Origin: Hyperoodon ampullatus
Taxonomy: Eukaryota > Chordata > Mammalia > Artiodactyla > Ziphiidae
DNA: 64,000 nucleotides
Assembly: GCA_949752795.1 (NCBI GenBank)
Contig: OX457061.1
Coordinates: forward strand, 7,251,239-7,315,238
Reading direction: 5' to 3'
This document shows, one piece after another, positions 50,801 to 63,312 of the stretch. Under the pieces are notes generated by a model. That model saw nothing but the letters and a program-made list of their open reading frames with translations, did no database searches and was not told the origin of the DNA. A program made the position numbers and the translations under genes. How positions within the stretch are numbered: position 1 is the first letter of the stretch; every line of letters starts with the position of its first letter.

Positions 50801-51467
50801 AGAACTGTCTCTTTTTAATATTTTCTCTTCCCGTCCCCAAAACGCAGCACAGTGCCTGGGGTGTCCGCTGACGGAGTCAATGAATGAGAAAACGACTAGA
50901 CGGATGAATGAAAGGCTGAGCGAGGAAAGAGGGCTGAAACTGCCAGGAGGTGGCTCGGCGACGCCCGAAACAGACCTCCCAACGAGAGCACAGGGGGTAA
51001 CCTGGGGAGCGCCGCCGGGCCGGGCACAGGAGGCTGCAGCGGGGCCCGGGTAGGGGCTCCCCCGGGCGACCGCGAAGCGCCGAGTCTCGCCTCGAGGGAG
51101 CGTCACGCCGCACAGGAAGCGCGGTGGGGGGGAGGGGGGCGCCGAGGGACTCGCCGAGGGGAGAGGGGAGGAAGGGAAAGGGACCGGGTAGGGAGACAGG
51201 AGGCCAGAGGCCAGGGAAGTGGTGAGGCACCGGCCCCCCTCTTGGAGAAGTCACCTCAGACCCCCGCGCGCGGGGACCGTTTGGCTGTAACCGCCTCCCG
51301 TCCCGGAGCCCGTCCACCTAGCCGGCCTTCGCCCAGCCACTGCTGCCACCTCTAGCCCCCAACTCCCGCCCCGCTTCCGCTCGGCTTCGACCCCACGCCT
51401 CACAGTCACGCCCGCCGACTCGGCCCGCTCCGCACCTCACACACGGATCGCCGGCGGCCGCCGCCAT
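8301..51467 (-). CDS. NUP188: NUP188 nucleoporin, complete coding gene, 44 exons
   Basis: NUP188 is a large alpha-solenoid scaffold nucleoporin of the inner ring (NUP93 complex) of the nuclear pore. It binds NUP93 and controls pore permeability and passage of membrane proteins (family knowledge). All 44 coding exons are visible with GT-AG borders and continuous phase. Summed they give 5,247 nt, i.e. 1,748 residues plus stop, against 1,749 residues and 44 exons in human. The start is [11 protein letters not shown] at complement 51465-51467 in a strong context (AAGATGG), and the protein ends [11 protein letters not shown]. Exon coordinates are given in the three block entries. A beta-rich stretch near residues 500-535 ([17 protein letters not shown]) probably corresponds to the SH3-like insertion described in fungal Nup188. 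The rest is helical-repeat-like. No stop or frameshift interrupts it. It shares a CpG promoter with DOLK. Confidence 0.96.
8985..9165 (+). mobile_element. MIR SINE in NUP188 intron 41
   Basis: A diverged MIR: 'gcctacactaagctgttctatcagttattcatttaag...' then 'aacgtgcccaaggtcatggttagg'. Confidence 0.65.
9995..10215 (+). mobile_element. MIR SINE in NUP188 intron 38
   Basis: Clear MIR core: 'cccatcttacagaagaag', 'gaagtaacttcgccaagctc', 'cacacaaccagc', ending 'gactccagagcctgtgtt'. Confidence 0.8.
12030..12915 (-). other. NUP188: NUP188 intron 34, old L2-like sequence
   Basis: This intron (11933-13007) includes text resembling an L2 3' half around 12480-12900 ('acactcagg'-like and 'caaggctg...tcctc' stretches). 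The match is diverged and boundaries are approximate. No exon or structured RNA is evident. Confidence 0.4.
14440..15355 (+). mobile_element. L2 LINE 3' fragment interrupted by a SINE
   Basis: L2 3' end is readable at both sides of the SINE: 'cttcaaggcttcccagtgg' near 14480, and 'gtgcctggcacacagtaagc' to 'aaatgaatgaac' near 15300-15350. The SINE at 14802-15153 splits it. Confidence 0.7.
14802..15153 (-). mobile_element. Full-length CHR-type SINE
   Basis: Reverse copy ending ...CACTGCGCCACCAGGGAACCCC, with a TA/T-rich tail at its low-coordinate end. Flanked by TACCATAGCATCTT (14788-14801) and TACCACAGCATCTT (15154-15167), a target-site duplication with one change. Confidence 0.92.
15748..15788. 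repeat. (CG)n-(CA)n dinucleotide tract
   Basis: Alternating purine-pyrimidine (GC)6 followed by (CA)n in NUP188 intron 30; potential Z-DNA and a likely polymorphic microsatellite. Confidence 0.9.
16349..25530 (-). CDS. NUP188: NUP188 exons 16-30 (central part)
   Basis: In transcript order: e16 25378-25530, e17 25051-25177, e18 24754-24841, e19 24583-24659, e20 23772-23886, e21 22510-22630, e22 22325-22391, e23 21544-21672, e24 21097-21236, e25 19808-19914, e26 18319-18525, e27 18030-18199, e28 17447-17516, e29 16978-17045, e30 16349-16544. They encode about residues 506-1117. Recognised stretches include [20 protein letters not shown] (e16), [20 protein letters not shown] (e20) and [20 protein letters not shown] (e26). 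All junctions keep frame. Confidence 0.94.
18670..18741. repeat. Perfect 36-bp tandem duplication
   Basis: Copy 1 spans 18670-18705 and copy 2 spans 18706-18741. They begin ATTCCAAACTGCAGC and end CAACAATTCCC, with no mismatch between them. Confidence 0.95.
18978..19187 (-). mobile_element. CHR-type SINE (about 200-bp form)
   Basis: Reverse copy with an 18-T run, 'gcggtacacgggcc', and the head CACCAGGGAAGCCC at the high end. Short flanking TCTATCT repeats. Confidence 0.92.
20142..20457 (+). mobile_element. Full-length CHR-type SINE with intact TSD
   Basis: Starts GGGACTTCCCTGGTGGCGCA and ends in an A-rich tail. Flanked by a perfect 15-bp duplication AAGAGCAGAAAAAGA (20127-20141 and 20458-20472). 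Lies in NUP188 intron 24. Confidence 0.95.
20630..20900 (+). mobile_element. MIR SINE(s) in NUP188 intron 24
   Basis: Two MIR-like segments: 'aaaatgaggaaactggg...' and 'tactgctattatccccacttc', 'gtgcccaaggtcaaagctgg', 'cctagacagtctaac'. Confidence 0.75.
22068..22087. repeat. (GT)n microsatellite
   Basis: About ten GT units in NUP188 intron 22. Confidence 0.9.
23150..23365 (+). mobile_element. MIR SINE in NUP188 intron 20
   Basis: 'gcagagatatttatcatccc', 'cttgcccaaggtcatgcagc', 'tagtaagtgg' and a following 'tctgactccaaaatc' mark a MIR. Another MIR end is visible near 23570-23660. Confidence 0.75.
25925..26320 (-). mobile_element. L1 3' region fragment
   Basis: Plus strand reads 'tataccattttaaccatttt', 'aagtgttcagtccagtggcg' and 'gttatgcaaccatc', the antisense of an old L1 3' UTR. 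The following 26330-26830 looks like another diverged LINE segment. Confidence 0.65.
26991..51467 (-). CDS. NUP188: NUP188 exons 1-15 (N-terminal part)
   Basis: In transcript order: e1 51436-51467 (coding part), e2 45364-45418, e3 44309-44382, e4 41610-41694, e5 40963-41043, e6 40438-40482, e7 37330-37422, e8 37073-37192, e9 34712-34923, e10 33239-33353, e11 32400-32600, e12 31411-31500, e13 28777-28842, e14 27686-27805, e15 26991-27117. They encode about residues 1-505, e.g. [18 protein letters not shown] (e2), [16 protein letters not shown] (e9) and [17 protein letters not shown] (e11). Weak donors are AAG|GTTTGT after e5 and CAG|GTGAAC after e10. Confidence 0.93.
28480..28745 (+). mobile_element. 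MIR SINE in NUP188 intron 13
   Basis: 'agctgtgactagcttgggca', 'aaatcacttcacatctc', 'cgcaaaatggtgatgataat' and 'cacaaagtaagtgtttaata' follow the MIR consensus in order. The 5' end of the entry is just upstream of exon 13 in transcript-antisense direction. Confidence 0.75.
28989..29180 (+). mobile_element. CHR-type SINE (about 190 bp) with TSD
   Basis: Starts GGGGCTTCCCTGGTGGCGCA and ends CGTACCGC then about 22 A. The flanks repeat AGTAAGGGATG (ending at 28988, and 29181-29191). Lies in NUP188 intron 12. Confidence 0.93.
29195..29475 (+). mobile_element. MIR followed by L2 3' end
   Basis: 'gatgttaggcaaattaacc', 'gtcataaggattaaatgaga' are MIR; 'gcacctggcacagagtttgg' is the L2 3' signature. Confidence 0.6.
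29750..30070. repeat. Diverged interspersed repeat, paralogous to 42240-42500
   Basis: Shares 'ctccttggagaaatggc', 'ccagaaag'-like and 'aatgtgt..gg.aatgtca' text with the segment near 42.26 kb. Probably an old L1/HAL1-type LINE 3' region. Family not resolved by eye. Confidence 0.4.
30906..31130 (-). mobile_element. CHR-type SINE with a 35-nt poly(T) tail
   Basis: Reverse copy with 35 uninterrupted T at 30904-30938, then 'cggtacgcgggcc' and the head CACTAGGGAAGCCC. Flanked by AGAGAATT. The long pure tail suggests a young insertion. Confidence 0.92.
33538..33805 (-). mobile_element. Two adjacent short CHR-type SINEs
   Basis: Copy 1 (about 33538-33660) ends ...GACCACCAGGGAATTCCC. Copy 2 (about 33670-33805) ends ...GACCATCAGGGAAGTCC. 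Both contain the tRNA-like 'ccccgaccagggattgaacc' block. Confidence 0.88.
33938..34261 (-). mobile_element. Full-length CHR-type SINE with TSD
   Basis: Reverse copy with perfect 12-bp flanks GTCAAGTGTGTA (33926-33937 and 34262-34273). Lies in NUP188 intron 9. Confidence 0.94.
35440..36630 (-). mobile_element. Old L1 sequence with an inserted SINE
   Basis: Plus strand shows 'acaccatttattgaataaac', 'tttgaaatgccacctttatc', 'ttcctggctattcttattta' and 'gaaccagcttgtctagttcc', the reverse strand of an ancient L1. A short CHR-type SINE (about 35764-35910) sits within it. Confidence 0.6.
35764..35910 (-). mobile_element. Short CHR-type SINE
   Basis: Reverse copy: 'ttttggccacacggc', 'ccctgaccagggatgg', ending GACCGCCAGGGAAGTCC. 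Confidence 0.85.
37525..37873 (+). mobile_element. Full-length CHR-type SINE with TSD
   Basis: Starts GGGACTTCCCTGGTGGCGCA with an A-rich tail; perfect 14-bp flanks AAAGATGTGAATGG (37511-37524 and 37874-37887). Lies in NUP188 intron 6, close to exon 7. Confidence 0.94.
38086..38665 (+). mobile_element. CHR-type SINE with a second SINE nested in it
   Basis: The outer element begins GGGACTTCCCTGGTGGTCCA at 38086, resumes at about 38610 and ends in (AATA)n. Its flanks are AAACTGACAGGCCA (38072-38085 and 38666-38679). Confidence 0.92.
38282..38609 (+). mobile_element. Nested full-length CHR-type SINE
   Basis: Inserted near the 3' end of the 38086 SINE, duplicating AGACCCAATGCAG / AGACCCAAGGCAG (38269-38281 and 38610-38622). 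Confidence 0.9.
39122..39331 (+). mobile_element. 5'-truncated L1 3' end inserted in the L1 relic
   Basis: Reads 'ggacctactgtatagcacaa' to 'caactatactccaaaataaa' and an A tail, the usual 3' end of cetartiodactyl L1. Flanks AAAATCACA (39112-39120 and 39332-39340) support a separate retrotransposition. Confidence 0.75.
39755..39860 (+). mobile_element. Short CHR-type SINE inside the L1 relic
   Basis: Starts GGACTTCCCTGATGATCCAG and ends GCGGCC then A10. Flanks AAACAGACATATGG and AAACAGACGTATGG (39861-39874) differ by one base. Confidence 0.9.
41814..41867. repeat. (CA)n/(CG)n microsatellite
   Basis: ACACACATGCGCGCGTGCGTG followed by (CA)n in NUP188 intron 3. The mixed core may limit slippage. 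Confidence 0.9.
41985..42135 (+). mobile_element. MIR SINE in NUP188 intron 3
   Basis: 'aacattactatccccatttt', 'acaaatggaattaccaac', 'cttaccaaaaatcccacagc', 'aaaaccaggtctgttag'. Confidence 0.7.
42240..42500. repeat. Diverged interspersed repeat, paralogous to 29750-30070
   Basis: 'aggactccttggagaaatgg', 'gatgagcctggagcatcttg', 'ccagaaagtaagaaaatac' match the same family as the copy in intron 12. Probably an old LINE. Confidence 0.4.
43305..43970 (+). mobile_element. MIR SINE split by a 400-bp insertion
   Basis: 43305-43455 reads the MIR 5' and core part ('ttcgaatcctggttctacca', 'gtgtgaccttgggcaagtta'). 43845-43970 reads its 3' part ('acctatctcaaagggctgtt'). The piece between looks like old LINE 3' sequence; 'aaaatacct' and 'aaaatagtacct' flank it. 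Confidence 0.65.
44440..44790 (-). mobile_element. Old L1-like fragment in NUP188 intron 2
   Basis: 'tagaattctgtagcctgctt', 'tggttgcataatattttatc', 'aactttcccatt'-type AT-rich text resembles antisense L1 3' sequence. Boundaries are uncertain. Confidence 0.45.
45785..45965 (+). other. GC-rich islet of unknown nature
   Basis: About 180 bp of GC-rich sequence in an AT-rich intron, with a CACGTG at 45793-45798 and AAATGGCGGCC (YY1-like) near 45826-45836. It may be a fragment of an L1 5' region or another repeat, or a real regulatory element. I do not recognise a protein in it. Confidence 0.4.
45983..46199 (+). mobile_element. CHR-type SINE with perfect TSD
   Basis: Starts GGGGCTTCCCTGGTGGCGCA and ends CGTACCGC then (AAAT)n. 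Perfect 15-bp flanks AACAATAGGCGTATT (45968-45982 and 46200-46214). Confidence 0.95.
46981..47351 (+). mobile_element. Full-length CHR-type SINE
   Basis: Starts GGGGAATTCCCTGGTGGCGC, ends in (AATA)n and A-rich sequence. Flanks AAGAAAGGATTAT and AAGAAGGGATTAT. Confidence 0.92.
48181..48394 (-). mobile_element. CHR-type SINE (about 200-bp form)
   Basis: Reverse copy with 22 T, 'gcggtacgcgggcc', and the head GCCACCAGGGAAGCCC. Confidence 0.93.
48400..48845 (-). mobile_element. L1 3' fragment running into the gap
   Basis: 'cctattgtgaacaatgctgc', 'ttggatatatactcagaagt', 'cccatagtggctgttcaaat' are the antisense of an L1 3' region. The copy is cut by the N gap. Confidence 0.75.
48846..49045. other. 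Assembly gap, 200 N
   Basis: Exactly 200 N, starting after a T10 run inside the L1 fragment. The round size suggests a placeholder rather than a measured length. It is intronic and hides no NUP188 exon. Confidence 0.98.
49433..49649 (-). mobile_element. CHR-type SINE (about 200-bp form)
   Basis: Reverse copy with a (GTTT)n tail, 'gcggtacgcgggcc', and the head CGCCACCAGGGAAGCCC. Confidence 0.92.
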
Positions 51468-51552
51468 CTTCGCGCGCGCGCGCGCCCCAGCCCCGCCCCC
51501 AGACGCCACGCCCACGTGATCACTCGCCTCCAGGGCGGGGACCGGGCTTTTC

Positions 51553-51562
51553 GTCACGTGAC
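51553..51562. promoter_or_regulatory. GTCACGTGAC palindrome (CLEAR/USF-type E-box)
   Basis: Perfect 10-bp palindrome matching the CLEAR motif bound by TFEB/TFE3 and also a high-affinity USF site (established motif). A second CACGTG sits 40 bp to the left. Confidence 0.8.
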
Positions 51563-51576
51563 GGCGGGGCGGGGCC

Positions 51577-51585
51577 AACATGGCG
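51577..51585 (+). promoter_or_regulatory. YY1-like site overlapping an upstream ATG
   Basis: AACATGGCG fits the YY1 core (ATGGCG). A mirrored AAGATGGCGGC spans the NUP188 start codon at complement 51460-51470, so the promoter has YY1-like elements pointing both ways. Confidence 0.55.
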
Positions 51586-51633
51586 ATTCCCAGAGAGGTG
51601 AGGAGCTCCGGGCTAGGGCGGCCGAGGCTGTGA
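51580..51633 (+). CDS. Possible DOLK upstream ORF, 17 codons
   Basis: ATG in AACATGGCG (+4 G) followed by AIPREVRSSGLGRPRL and TGA, about 240 nt before the DOLK start. Whether it is in the mRNA depends on the start site. An AGAG|GTGAGG donor-like sequence lies inside it. Confidence 0.35.
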   Translation: MAIPREVRSSGLGRPRL

Positions 51634-51839
51634 GGGAGGCGGCCGAGGGGCGACGTCTACGCCATAGGTGTGAGGCGGTGGAGGGTAGCCCGACGCCAGC
51701 TCCCGGGCGTCAGAGAGTGGCCTACAGTAGAGCTTCCCTTCTCGCACCTGGAGAACGGAGAGAGAAGGTGCTGGCTGGGCGAAGCTACCGCTCTCTGCCT
51801 GGCGGGGATTAAAGGACCCAGAGTCCAGGGCGTTCCTAG

Positions 51840-53492
<1,653 letters not shown>

Positions 53493-53645
53493 CTGCTGTG
53501 CAGCAGCGATGAAGGAAACGGACATGGAGAAGACAAATGGTCCCCACAGCAGCCAGCCACTTGGGCTTGAAGAGCCAGGAGGGGAGAAGCAGATTTAATT
53601 TTTCAATTGATTCAGATTTAAAATAAAAATCAAAGCACTCCCGGT
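53493..53645 (+). terminator. DOLK: DOLK 3' UTR and poly(A) signal
   Basis: A short 3' UTR of about 150 nt with AATAAA at 53622-53627 in an AT-rich patch ('ttaaaataaaaatcaaagc'). Confidence 0.85.
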
Positions 53646-53764
53646 TTTAGTTTTGCTGATATTTTAAAAAGCAAAAAGGCTTAAAGGATAGTGCAACAGC
53701 TCAAAGAGCTTGGGTGGGCCATAGGGCCCCCCCGCACCTTGCAGTCTTCGGGGGGGTGGGGGGC

Positions 53765-54005
53765 GGAGTGGACACTGGAGGCCGTAGGGCAGAGTGGTTA
53801 ACACTTCAGGTTCTGGTGTCAGACTCATCTGGTCAGAATCCTTGGCTGAACCACTTCTTAACTGTGTGAGTTGCTTAATCACTCTGGGCCTCAATTCTCA
53901 TGTCTGCAAGATGGGAATAATAAGAGCCTGCACCTCACGGGGTGTGGTGAGGTTCTGGCGAAGTGACTGTGTGAGGTGACCAGCCCAGAGCCCGTACTTA
54001 AGTGT
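53765..54005 (+). mobile_element. MIR SINE
   Basis: 'gcagagtggttaacacttca', 'cttaactgtgtgagttgctt', 'tctgcaagatgggaataata', 'gcctgcacctcacggggtgt' follow MIR order. Confidence 0.8.
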
Positions 54006-54529
54006 GAAAGTGTCACATAAGTGAGGGAAAGTGTCATTGTTACCCAAGGCCAGTCCTCATCTCAGCAAGAAGCCAGGCAAACCGAAGGGTTATATGGGTT
54101 GTACTTGGAGACCAGAGTGACCCCATTCCCCTGGCTTCATTCAGAGGAGACTACAAGAGGAAAATAGCCAAGTGCATGTGGTTTCTCCCATCTGGGCTGG
54201 GACGGGCTGAAGGGGAGAGATGGGATCTGTTTGTTGCATCCCTGGAAGGGCTGGAGGAAGAGGATCTGTCCTGGGCTGACTACCTGTTTCAGCCAACCCC
54301 ACCCTGCCTCAAGGCCTCTGCTGCCTGGCCGAGTGGTGCTGATGAAGGACAGGCTGGACAGCACAGGGTCCTTGTCAAGGGGTCCCTCCTGAGACCTCTC
54401 ACCCTCCAGTCACATCCACACCTGTGTTGGTCTCTTGGCGAGAAATTAGAGGCAAGGTCTGGTGAAGTTTACTGAGAGTTCAGAATTGCTCTTCCGGGGT
54501 GGGGGGAGGGGACAGTGCATGCTCCAGCC

Positions 54530-54640
54530 TTGCTCTCTGTGAGGGCAGAGTCCAGCTCTCCCTGGTTCCCCACCGCATCCCCCAGTGCCAGCACAGCCTG
54601 GCACACAGCAGGAACTCGGCAGACCTTCGCTGAATGGAAG
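54530..54640 (+). mobile_element. L2 3' end
   Basis: 'ctgtgagggcagagtccag', 'cagcctggcacacagcagga', 'cgctgaatggaag' is the L2 3' signature. Confidence 0.7.
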
Positions 54641-55589
54641 AACATTTCCCATCTGTGAGAAGATAGCACAGCAGGTTTCTCAAGGCTGGACCAGGTTCTC
54701 CCCACTTCCCACCAGCCTGACACGGAGGGGCCTTGGCAGAAAGAGGTGAGAACTTGGGCCCACCAAGGCCGGAAGCCAGGAGCCCAGCTCTGGGAGCTTG
54801 CTTCTGCCTGAGCATCACTGCCAAGCCCTTTGCCTCAGAGGAGAGTATTGAGACATTCGTTTGGGGCTCAAAGGAGCCTTAACAAACCCTTCCCTTGGCT
54901 CAGGCTCCCTGCGACTGCTCGCTGAAGGAGGCAACGCCATGTTAGGGTGTAGCGCATATGAGTGCTGGCTTTGCCCCACTGACTCCCTGGGTGGTTTGTT
55001 CCCATACAGAGTGGGGGCTGGAAATCAAGGTCATAAAGTCATAAGGCCGCTGAGGCCAGGCAGGTAATGCAATGAAGGAGGACAGGGAAGGGAAGTGGAG
55101 AGCACATGTGCCTGTAAGAAGGCAGCTCCGGCCAGTGGTCACGGAGGCTAGACCACAGGCCCCGGGTTGTTGACCTGCTCATTCAAAGAAGCTTAGAAAC
55201 CTGAATTGTTATGTGAAATCTCCCAATTTTAAAATGTTGTGGGTTTTTTGTTTGTTGTTTTAAAATGCCGAGGCCCAGACAAAACAATTCTGCATTGTGA
55301 AATCGGCTGGTGGCCCCCAGTTTGCAACCTCTGAGCAGACCCCCGCCAGGCAGGTTTCAGATTTGGTAGTTGTTTCTGCAGCTCTGGGTGCCTGCCAAGC
55401 ATGTCCAAACAGGAGGGACCTGTGGAGGCCCTCGTCCGGCCCCTTGATGGTGCAAGTGGCCAAATGGGCCCAGAGAGAAGGGCCTGGCCTGAGGCCGGAA
55501 ATCGAGTTGGTCACAGAGCCAGGGCCGGAATCTCAGACTGGATTCCAGCCTCTGGTCTTTTCCCTCCCCGGGAAAGGAGAACTGGGAGC

Positions 55590-55790
55590 ATAGAGGTTAG
55601 AAGCATAGGCTCTGGATCCGGCTGACCTCGCCAGACACCTGAACAGCTGTGGGACTTGGGCGGGTCACTTAACCTTCCCATGTGTCAGCTCCTTCATCTG
55701 TAAACAGCACCTACCTGAAAGGGGTGAGGATCCAGTGATAAAGCACAGAAAGCTCTTCGCACCATGAATGCCCACTAAATGTCACTTATT
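55590..55790 (+). mobile_element. MIR SINE
   Basis: 'gttagaagcataggctctgg', 'cagctgtgggacttgggcgg', 'gtcacttaaccttcccatg', 'ccttcatctgtaaacagc'. Confidence 0.8.
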
Positions 55791-55894
55791 AACATCGTGC
55801 ATACCTCACCAGGCAGGGCTGGGCTACCTGGGATGATTTTCAGCAGGGTTCCCATCTTGAGAGGAAGGCTGCTTGGGAAAGAAGGATCAAGATG

Positions 55895-56259
55895 CTGCAT
55901 TTGTAAGTCTCTTTTATTCAGTGTTTCCCACTGTAATGACCAAGAGTGCCATGTGAGAGGGGAGACGAGACGACGAGTGAGAAGCCGGCAGAGAAGCAGC
56001 CAGAACCCTTTCACGGCCGTGAGGCTGCCTCTAGGGGGAGGTTGTGTTGGGGTAGGGACGGACAGAGACAGATCTCGGGGAAGGCACCCAGCCCAGCCTT
56101 CTGCTCCTGCCTGCCTGTCTGCACAGACACCAGCAGAAGGAAAGCCCTGGAGGAGCGATGCAAATTCCCCGTTGCAGCTGGGCGGTGGGGTGAGGCGCTG
56201 GCGTTGGCGGCCCACAGCTTCTCCGGAGAGCGGGTGGTGTCCCTGCCCTCAGAGGGCCT
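55895..56259 (-). other. PHYHD1: PHYHD1 3' UTR with AATAAA
   Basis: From the stop at complement 56260-56262 the minus strand runs about 345 nt to AATAAA at complement 55913-55918. The cleavage site is inferred. Confidence 0.75.
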
Positions 56260-61163
<4,904 letters not shown>

Positions 61164-61439
61164 TCACGGGGTCACAGGTGGGCCTGGCAGAGAGGGAAGA
61201 GGATTCAGATGCTTCCCACCCCACAGAGCTGCAGATGCCTCTGGTGCTTCTCAAACTTGTCCACTGCGGCACAGCCGGTGAACAGGAACCCCAAGGACCT
61301 GGAAGCACAGCCGGAAGCTACAAGCATGGAATTTCTTAGAAACCTCTAAATAAATCACATGACTCATACTCCATAATGGCATGATACACAGGTACTAGAT
61401 CAAACACGCCTGGTTCCCAGGGAGGCTTGGGCCACTTGT

Positions 61440-61800
61440 ATTACCTCTCAAAGCCTCAGTTTCCTCATCTGTAAAAGGGGAATAATAATGGAACTGACCT
61501 CCCTGGATTGTTGGAGGCTTCAGGTTCAGGTGGAGGCTGAATCTTATAGAAGTTGAGAACACAGACCCTGGAGCTAGAATACTTGGGTTCAAATCCCAGC
61601 TCTGCCACTAACTGGCTGTAATCACAACCACATTACTGAACTTCTCAGGCTTAGTTTCCTCATAAAATATAGAGGCTATTAATGGCACCTATCTCATAGG
61701 GTGTTGTAGGGATTATGAATCAGTGTATATAAGGCATATAAGAACAGTCCTTGGGATGTGGTGTCATGTGAATATCTGCCTTTATTATTATTATTACTAC
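61440..61800 (+). mobile_element. Tandem MIR SINEs
   Basis: 'ctcaaagcctcagtttcctc', 'atctgtaaaaggggaataat' and then 'gttcaaatcccagctctgcc', 'ctcatagggtgttgtaggga' mark two MIR copies. Confidence 0.8.
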
Positions 61801-61908
61801 TGCTGCTAAATAGAAAACACCCAGCAAGGACATGGCTAAATGCTTGATAAGTATAAGCTATTACTAATCTTTTTCTTTTTTCTTAATAACCTCTCCTTGT
61901 TAATTTTA

Positions 61909-62030
61909 TTGATTTTTTTTTTTACCACACCCTGTGGCTTCTGGGATCTCAGTTCCCCGACCAGGGATCAAACCCGGGCCACAGCAATGACAGTGCCAAA
62001 TCCTAACCACTAGGCCACCAGGGAACTCCC
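61909..62030 (-). mobile_element. Short CHR-type SINE
   Basis: Reverse copy with 'ccccgaccagggatcaaacc' and head CCACCAGGGAACTCCC. Flanks CTTGTTAATTTTA on both sides. Confidence 0.88.
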
Positions 62031-62092
62031 TTCTTGTTAATTTTAATATCATGTTTTAAATTTCTTAGCAGCATATGAAAATGATGCTCCAG

Positions 62093-62300
62093 GGACTTCC
62101 CTGGTGGTCCAGTGGTTGAGAATCCACCTTCTAGTGCAGGGGACGCGGGTTCAATCCCTGGCTGGGGAACTAAGATCCCACATGCTCCAGGGCAACTAAG
62201 CCCGCATGCTCTAGAGCTCGAGTGCCACAACTAAGACCCGACGCAGCCAAACACATAAATAAATAAATAAATAAATAAATATTTAATTTTAAAAAAAGAA
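62093..62300 (+). mobile_element. CHR-type SINE with TSD
   Basis: Starts GGGACTTCCCTGGTGGTCCA, ends in (AATA)n and A-rich sequence. Flanks GAAAATGATGCTCCAG and GAAAATGATGATCCAG. Confidence 0.92.
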
Positions 62301-62983
62301 GAAAATGATGATCCAGGGAGATACCCCATGTTTTCCTTGTGGCTTTAGCCACCCATGATCACCATATATATCTTCCTTCATGGCGACGTAAGTACAGTTT
62401 GAGTGTCACCAATGCCTCTACCTGGGTTCCCATATGGCACAGCCCTGGCACTCCCTCAACTGCACACATCTGCTGTCACAGTGCCTTGCGTGGCTCAACT
62501 CAGTGACCTGTCTGGCCCTTTCCACGCCCTTCCCACTGAAAACTAAAAGTTTTTTTTCAACATTTTTAACTCCTCTGCACTAGCAGGGAATTAAATCTGG
62601 GAAGCGTAACTGATAATAATAATAAAGACGGTGACGCTACACGCGTGTCAAAGATTTTTACTTAACTCAGTAATTCACAAGGGAACCAGAAACATGTTGA
62701 AAGGAGAATTCTGAGAAACACACAAATATACGCAATAAGAAACGCTGAAATGAATTTACAAATCAATGCAAAACTGAATCTAGCTACAAGGGCAATAACT
62801 GCATCCTGCCGGGCCCAGTTCATACCCATTTCTATGGACAAGTATCATGTGAGTTATTATCAGTTCTGTATAACTTACAGAGTTGTATAATAACTCAAAA
62901 ACAATGAAAGGTGCTGGTAAGCTGGAACGGAGCACTACTAGACAGGACACCGCCAATATTTTTCTCTTTTAATACCCATTTCA

Positions 62984-63312
62984 GGGATTTCCCTGATGGT
63001 GCAGTGGTTAAGAATTTGCCTACCAATGCAGGAGACACGGGTTCGAGCCCTGGTCCAGGAAGATCCCACATGCCACGGAGCAACTAAGCCCGTGAGCAAC
63101 AACTACTGAGCCTGCGCTCTAGAGCCCGCGAGCCACAACTACTGAAGCCCGCGTGCCTAGAGCCCGTGCTCCGCAACAAGAGAAGCCACCGCAGTGAGAA
63201 GCCTGTGCACCTCAACAAAGAGTAGCCCCCACTCGCCACAACTAGAGAAAAGCCCGCGTGCTGCAACGAAGACCCAACGCAGCCAAAAATTAATTAATTA
63301 ATTAATTAAAAA
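62984..63312 (+). mobile_element. Full-length CHR-type SINE
   Basis: Starts GGGATTTCCCTGATGGTGCA and ends in (ATTA)n. Flanks ACCCATTTCA on both sides (62974-62983 and 63313-63322). Confidence 0.93.

Larger units (their letters stand above)
45419..51435 (-). other. NUP188: NUP188 intron 1
   Basis: A 6-kb first intron between the GTGCGG donor at complement 51430-51435 and the CTTTTTTAG-like acceptor before exon 2. It contains a GC-rich islet (about 45785-45965), four CHR-type SINEs, an L1 fragment, the N gap and, at its 5' end, the CpG island. No coding exon was recognised in it. Confidence 0.85.
51468..51600. promoter_or_regulatory. Bidirectional NUP188/DOLK promoter core
   Basis: Head-to-head start codons are 408 nt apart (51467 and 51876). 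The stretch has no TATA box. It carries a (CG)7 tract at 51471-51485, GC boxes at 51491-51500 and 51565-51575, CACGTG E-boxes at 51513-51518 and 51555-51560, and YY1-like motifs at both edges. Start sites are not visible directly. Confidence 0.85.
50930..51720. promoter_or_regulatory. CpG island over the NUP188/DOLK 5' ends
   Basis: CpG-dense, GC-rich sequence covering the first NUP188 exon, the start of its intron 1 and the DOLK leader. It contrasts sharply with the AT-rich intron to the left. Confidence 0.85.
53646..55894. other. Intergenic spacer DOLK / PHYHD1 (tail-to-tail)
   Basis: About 2.2 kb between convergent poly(A) signals. It holds old MIRs (about 53765-54005 and 55590-55790) and an L2 3' end (about 54530-54640). 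No gene was recognised; the open frames here lack recognisable domains. Confidence 0.75.
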
